This document shows, piece by piece, positions 60,241-64,000 of a stretch of 64,000 nucleotides of DNA; within the stretch, counting starts at the first letter, position 1; every line of letters begins with the position of its first letter. The position numbers were made by a program, and so were the translations under genes. Source of the stretch: Bradyrhizobium sp. CCBAU 53421 (lineage in GTDB: Bacteria > Pseudomonadota > Alphaproteobacteria > Rhizobiales > Xanthobacteraceae); assembly GCF_015291625.1 (NCBI RefSeq), contig NZ_CP030047.1:2790001-2854000 (forward strand), written 5' to 3'. The notes under the pieces are model-generated. The model was given only the letters and a program-made list of their open reading frames with translations. It did not search any database and was not told where the DNA came from.

Positions 60241-61236
60241 ATGAGCGAGCGTGCCCCCCGTCACATTTCCGTGCTGGGCCGTGAGGCGGTCGCGTATCTC
60301 GATCCGCGCGCCGGCGGCATCTATGTCGACGCGACCTTCGGCGCCGGCGGCTACAGCCGCATGATTCTCGATGTCGCCGGTACGCGCGTCATCGGCATCG
60401 ACCGCGACCGCACCGCGATCACAGGCGGCTTCGATCTGGTCGATGGCGCCGGCGGCCGGCTGACGCTGGTCGAGAGCCGCTTCTCCGATCTTGCCGAGGT
60501 CTGCGCATCGCAGGGCGTCGACAAGGTCGACGGCGTCGTGATGGATGTCGGCGTCTCCTCGATGCAGCTCGACCAGGCCGAGCGCGGCTTCTCGTTCCGC
60601 CTCGGTGGTCCGCTCGACATGCGGATGGCCCAGAGCGGCCCGACTGCGGCCGATGTGGTCGCAACGGCGTCCGAGAAGCAACTCGCCGACATCATCTATA
60701 TCTTCGGCGAGGAGCGCCATTCGCGCGGCGTCGCCCGCGCCATCGTGGCCGCGCGCAAGGAGGCGCCGATCACGACGACCGAGGCGCTCGCCGACATCGT
60801 CGGCAAGGTCGTGCGCGCCAAGCCGAACGAGATCCATCCGGCGACCCGGACCTTTCAGGCACTGCGCATCTTCGTCAATGAAGAGCTCGATGAGCTGCAT
60901 CGCGCGCTCGCGGCGGCCGAGCGCGTGCTGAAGCCGGGCGGCCGGCTCGCCGTGGTCTCGTTCCATTCGCTGGAAGACCGCATCGTCAAGAATTTCCTGA
61001 GCGAGCGCGGCAAGGTTTCCGGCGGCTCGCGGCATCTGCCTGAAGTTGCGCAATCCGCACCGAGTTTTCAGATCCTGACCAAGCGCCCGGTGACACCTGG
61101 CGAGGCCGAGATATCGGCGAATCCGCGCGCGCGGTCAGCCAAGCTGCGCGCGGCCGAACGCACTGCGGCGCCGGCGCATGCGGACGACGACCTGCCGTCC
61201 TGGCCGCGGCTCGCCGACCTGAAGCGGGGAGGCTGA
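60241..61236 (+). CDS. rsmH: 16S rRNA (cytosine1402-N4)-methyltransferase RsmH
   Basis: A 331-residue RsmH (MraW), first gene of the division/cell-wall cluster. It methylates N4 of C1402 in 16S rRNA. It starts [12 protein letters not shown] and has [12 protein letters not shown] (SAM site), [14 protein letters not shown] and [14 protein letters not shown], all family hallmarks. The C-terminal [14 protein letters not shown] is also typical. It is followed after two bases by ftsL. Confidence 0.95.
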   Translation: MSERAPRHISVLGREAVAYLDPRAGGIYVDATFGAGGYSRMILDVAGTRVIGIDRDRTAITGGFDLVDGAGGRLTLVESRFSDLAEVCASQGVDKVDGVVMDVGVSSMQLDQAERGFSFRLGGPLDMRMAQSGPTAADVVATASEKQLADIIYIFGEERHSRGVARAIVAARKEAPITTTEALADIVGKVVRAKPNEIHPATRTFQALRIFVNEELDELHRALAAAERVLKPGGRLAVVSFHSLEDRIVKNFLSERGKVSGGSRHLPEVAQSAPSFQILTKRPVTPGEAEISANPRARSAKLRAAERTAAPAHADDDLPSWPRLADLKRGG

Positions 61237-61238
61237 CG

Positions 61239-61688
61239 ATGCGCCTCCTCCATCTCCTCGTCATCGGCATGCTGATCTTCGCTGCATCCTATGTCTACCG
61301 CATCAAGATGGAATCGACCGCGCGTGTCGAGCGCGTGTTGCAGCTCAACGCCGAGATCCGCGAGCAGCGCAATGCGATCGCCGCCTTGCGCGCCGAATGG
61401 GCCAAGCTCGATGCGCCGCTGCGGCTGCAGGGGCTTGCCGAACGTCATCTGCCGCTGAAGCCGATCAATGCCAACCAGTACGATGCCCTGAAGAACCTGC
61501 CGGAGCGGCCGCCGAGCTTCACGCGGCCCGGTTCGCGCGATCCGATCGGCGCGATGATCGACACCATCGAGGCTGCCGCCGCGCCCGACAGTACGACCGG
61601 ATCGATTGACAAGCCGGCGACCGACCAGCCGGCCACCGACCAGCCCGCGCCCGAACCGTCCGAGCAGGGCGGGGGAGATCAGCAATGA
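61239..61688 (+). CDS. ftsL: Cell division protein FtsL-like
   Basis: A 149-residue bitopic protein. A short cytoplasmic start and transmembrane helix (about 3-21) precede a coiled-coil (about 27-75; V-L-Q-L-N-A-E-I-R-E-Q-R-N-A-I-A) and a Pro/Asp/Gln-rich tail. FtsL with FtsB and FtsQ links the divisome and activates FtsW/FtsI. Sequence identity is low in this family; the assignment rests on position between rsmH and ftsI, size and topology. The stop overlaps the ftsI ATG (ATGA, 61685-61688). Confidence 0.85.
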   Translation: MRLLHLLVIGMLIFAASYVYRIKMESTARVERVLQLNAEIREQRNAIAALRAEWAKLDAPLRLQGLAERHLPLKPINANQYDALKNLPERPPSFTRPGSRDPIGAMIDTIEAAAAPDSTTGSIDKPATDQPATDQPAPEPSEQGGGDQQ

Positions 61689-63457
61689 CGGGACCCGCCA
61701 TGACCGATCCGGCACCCGCCAGCAAGCCGGCCGCGAAATCCGCCGAACCCTGGCGCACGCGCCTGATCCGCACGCTGCTGTACGGCAGCAATGTCGACCG
61801 TGCCGCGAAGGCGCGCGCGCGCGTCGGTCTTGCGATCCTCGCCTTCGCCGCGGTCTACTGCGTGCTGGCCGGACGCCTCGTGCTGTTCGCGGTCGGCGCC
61901 GACAGCCATGGCGCGCGGCGCACCGCCTCGCAGGACGCGATCGCAACCGCCAGGCCCGACATCACCGACCGTAACGGCGAGATTCTCGCGACCGACGTTA
62001 AGGCGCCGAGCCTGTTCGCCGAGCCGCGCCGGCTGATCGACAAGGACGAGGCGATCGAGCTTCTGACCGGGGCCTTGCCCGATCTCGACACCAGCGAGGT
62101 GCGTGACCGCCTGTCGTCGCGCAAGGGCTTCGTCTGGCTGAAGCGCGAGATCTCGCCGAAGCAGCAGAACGACATCCATCGCCTCGGCCTTCCCGGCGTC
62201 GGCTTCCTGCGCGAGAACAAGCGCGTCTATCCGACCGGCAACGAGGTCGCTCACCTGATCGGTCTCGTCAACATCGACAACCAGGGCATCGCCGGCATGG
62301 AGAAGTGGCTGGACAATAACGGTCTGGCCGATCTGCATCGCGCGGGCTTCGCCACCGACCGGCTGCAGAAGCCGGTGGAGCTGTCGATCGACCTGCGCGT
62401 CGAGCACGCGCTGCGCGACGAACTGATCAAGGCGAAGGAGAAGTTCAAGGCGAAGGCCGCCTCCGGCCTCGTGTCGAACGTGCGCACCGGCGAGATCGTG
62501 GCGATGGTGTCGCTGCCGGATTTCGACCCGAACAATCCGAAGGAGGCGCACGATCCCGATCGCATCAACCGCCTGACCACCGGCGTCTACGAGATGGGCT
62601 CGACCTTCAAGGCGTTCACGCTGGCGATGGCGCTGGACAGCGGCCGGTTCGATCTCAACTCGATGTGGGATGCGCGCGGCCCGCTGCACTACGGCAAGTT
62701 CGCGATCCATGACGATCACAACATGGGCCGCATGATCAACATGAAGGAGGTGTTCTACTATTCCTCCAACATCGGCGCCGGGCGCATTGCGCTCGCAATG
62801 GGTGTGGACGCGCACAAGGCCTTCCTGCGCAAGATGGGCCAGCTCGAGCGGCTGCGTACCGAACTGCCGGAGAGCGCCTCGCCGATCGTGCCGAAGAAGT
62901 GGGGCGAATTGAACACCGTCACCATCTCGTTCGGTCACGGCATCGCGGTGGCGCCGCTGCAGGCGGTGATGGGCATCGACGCGCTGGTCAATGGCGGCTA
63001 CCTGATCCCGCCGACCTTCCTCAAGCGCACCGAGCAGGAAGCGATGGCGCTGGCCAAGCGCGTTATCAAGCCCGAGACCTCGGACAAGATGCGCTATCTG
63101 ATGCGGCTCAACGCCGAGATCGGCACCGCCAAGAAGGCCGACGTCAAGGGCTATTATATCGGCGGCAAGACCGGCACCGCGGAGAAGGTGATCAACGGCC
63201 GCTACGCCAAGAAGCGCGTGCTGAACGCCTTCACCGCGATCCTGCCCGCCGACAATCCGAAATATCAGCTCTTGATCATGCTCGACGAGCCGCAGCCCCT
63301 GAAGGAGACCTATGGTTTCATCACCTCGGGCTGGAATGCGGTGCCGACCGGCGGCAACGTGATCGCCCGAATTGCGCCGCTTTTGGGCGTCGAGCCGCGA
63401 TTCGACCTGCCGCCGTCCGACCGCCTTATTCTTGCGGCATCCAGAACAACCCAGTAA
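61685..63457 (+). CDS. ftsI: Septal peptidoglycan transpeptidase FtsI (PBP3)
   Basis: A 590-residue class B penicillin-binding protein. It has a cytoplasmic N-terminus, one transmembrane helix (about 43-62), and the PBP dimer domain starting [13 protein letters not shown]. The transpeptidase domain has Ser306-T-F-Lys309, Y-Y-S-S-N and G-G-K-T-G-T-A-E-K. It cross-links septal peptidoglycan during division with FtsW. Translational coupling to ftsL is shown by the ATGA overlap. The periplasmic domain ends without a long tail. Confidence 0.95.
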   Translation: MTGPAMTDPAPASKPAAKSAEPWRTRLIRTLLYGSNVDRAAKARARVGLAILAFAAVYCVLAGRLVLFAVGADSHGARRTASQDAIATARPDITDRNGEILATDVKAPSLFAEPRRLIDKDEAIELLTGALPDLDTSEVRDRLSSRKGFVWLKREISPKQQNDIHRLGLPGVGFLRENKRVYPTGNEVAHLIGLVNIDNQGIAGMEKWLDNNGLADLHRAGFATDRLQKPVELSIDLRVEHALRDELIKAKEKFKAKAASGLVSNVRTGEIVAMVSLPDFDPNNPKEAHDPDRINRLTTGVYEMGSTFKAFTLAMALDSGRFDLNSMWDARGPLHYGKFAIHDDHNMGRMINMKEVFYYSSNIGAGRIALAMGVDAHKAFLRKMGQLERLRTELPESASPIVPKKWGELNTVTISFGHGIAVAPLQAVMGIDALVNGGYLIPPTFLKRTEQEAMALAKRVIKPETSDKMRYLMRLNAEIGTAKKADVKGYYIGGKTGTAEKVINGRYAKKRVLNAFTAILPADNPKYQLLIMLDEPQPLKETYGFITSGWNAVPTGGNVIARIAPLLGVEPRFDLPPSDRLILAASRTTQ

Positions 63458-63469
63458 GGCGTATATTCA

Positions 63470-63520
63470 CAGCATGATCCGGAAAGGTGTGAAGCGGCTT
63501 TCCGGCTAGATCATGCTCAA
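63470..63520. repeat. Dispersed intergenic palindrome
   Basis: AGCATGATCCGGAAAGG, then AAGCGGCTTTCCGG and GATCATGCT. This is a copy of the family at 14801, 21948 and 40313, inserted in the division cluster between ftsI and murE. Confidence 0.75.
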
Positions 63521-63559
63521 GCGAAGGCGCCAGAACGGCGCCGGCCAGACTGGAAGATC

Positions 63560-64000
63560 ATGAGACTTCGCGACCTCTTCAGCGCCGATGCCACGATCGA
63601 TCCAAGGATCGATCCGAGTGCCGATGAGATCGTCGTCGGCGGGCTTGCGGTCGACAGCCGCGCGGTGAAGCCGGGCGACCTGTTCTTTGCGCTGGCCGGC
63701 AGCAGGACCGACGGCGCGCGCTTCGTCGATGCGGCGATTGCCGCGGGCGCGGTGGCGGTCGCCAGCGACCATCTGCCGCAAGGTCACGCCCGCGTACCGT
63801 TCGTCATCACGCCGAATCCGCGCCGCGCGCTGGCGCTCGCCGCGGCTAAATTCTATCCGCGCCAGCCCGCAACGATCGCGGCGGTGACCGGCACCAGCGG
63901 CAAGACCTCGGTCGCGGCGTTCGCGCGCCAGATCTGGCAGCGGCTCGGTCACTCCTCGGCGAGCATCGGCACCATCGGTCTCGTCTCGGACAAGCGCACC
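63560..64000 (+). CDS. murE: UDP-MurNAc-L-Ala-D-Glu:meso-diaminopimelate ligase MurE (partial)
   Basis: The first 147 codons of MurE, cut by the window end. It adds meso-diaminopimelate to the peptidoglycan precursor. Visible features are the uridine-binding opening (M-R-L-R-D-L-F, then V-D-S-R-A-V-K-P-G-D-L-F-F-A-L), the ATP-binding P-loop V-T-G-T-S-G-K-T-S and S-I-G-T-I-G. The start follows AGGAAGA-like GGAAG by about five bases. It is separated from ftsI by about 100 bases containing a dispersed repeat, yet is probably in the same transcription unit. Confidence 0.93.
   Translation, partial: MRLRDLFSADATIDPRIDPSADEIVVGGLAVDSRAVKPGDLFFALAGSRTDGARFVDAAIAAGAVAVASDHLPQGHARVPFVITPNPRRALALAAAKFYPRQPATIAAVTGTSGKTSVAAFARQIWQRLGHSSASIGTIGLVSDKRT

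Noticed and set aside
59990..60244. GTG-started frame overlapping rsmH by ATGA, in the usual mraZ place
   Set aside because: The overlap is tempting, but the product is Arg/Gly-rich and lacks the MraZ/AbrB pattern.

Overview
The window looks like a chromosomal segment of a Bradyrhizobium-type alphaproteobacterium (Rhizobiales). The evidence is high GC with strong G/C third-position bias, an alphaproteobacterial type A RNase P RNA, a division/cell-wall cluster (rsmH-ftsL-ftsI-murE), and several families of dispersed intergenic palindromes of the kind seen in this group. I see no phage, plasmid, insertion sequence, CRISPR array or tRNA, so it reads as ordinary chromosome rich in envelope and export functions.

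Layout. 1-8 kb: two PRC-barrel proteins, a periplasmic glycerophosphodiester phosphodiesterase, and a tightly overlapping minus-strand export operon (HlyD adaptor, fused double ABC-2 permease, second HlyD adaptor) without an ATPase gene. 8-16.3 kb: small secreted or unknown proteins, an orphan amino-acid-type ABC binding protein, a DUF4403 protein, an L,D-transpeptidase, an acyltransferase, a TauE/SafE transporter and a membrane-anchored TAXI protein. 16.4-21.9 kb: a probable membrane-lipid neighbourhood (glycosyltransferase, PmtA-like methyltransferase, Mpo1-like membrane protein, GSA-type aminotransferase, phosphatidylserine decarboxylase-like protein); the last two start divergently on one shared CATG. 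22-33 kb: NUDIX protein, winged-helix/TPR regulator, a methyltransferase, FecR-domain protein, a Cys-containing secreted protein, YciB, an AraC-type regulator with a membrane N-terminus, and a head-to-head pair of DUF2147 paralogues. 33-41.8 kb: extensin-like lipoprotein, single-domain response regulator, SDR, second L,D-transpeptidase, a Baeyer-Villiger-type monooxygenase fused to an esterase, and a GNAT protein. 42-45.5 kb: a 978-residue serralysin-like RTX metalloprotease and a PKD-fold protein. 45.7-53.9 kb: TetR regulator with a clear operator, EmrAB-type efflux pair, ABC exporter, TauE/SafE protein, alpha/beta hydrolase. 54-58.5 kb: a free-standing sigma-region-1.1-like small protein, rnpB, LysR, PAS protein, and a DGPF/ECF42 sigma pair. 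58.5-64 kb: peptidoglycan amidase, then rsmH-ftsL-ftsI-murE, cut by the window end.

Recurring themes are envelope maintenance (two L,D-transpeptidases, an amidase, an extensin-like putative peptidase, FtsI/MurE), export (three HlyD-type adaptors, an MFS pump, an ABC exporter, an RTX protease), and small proteins. Several genes under 60 codons were found by hand: 50 aa at 8274-8426, 31 aa at 32986-33081, 59 aa at 54090-54269 and 59 aa at 56382-56561. Functions are assigned from recognised motifs and family knowledge; nothing was searched.
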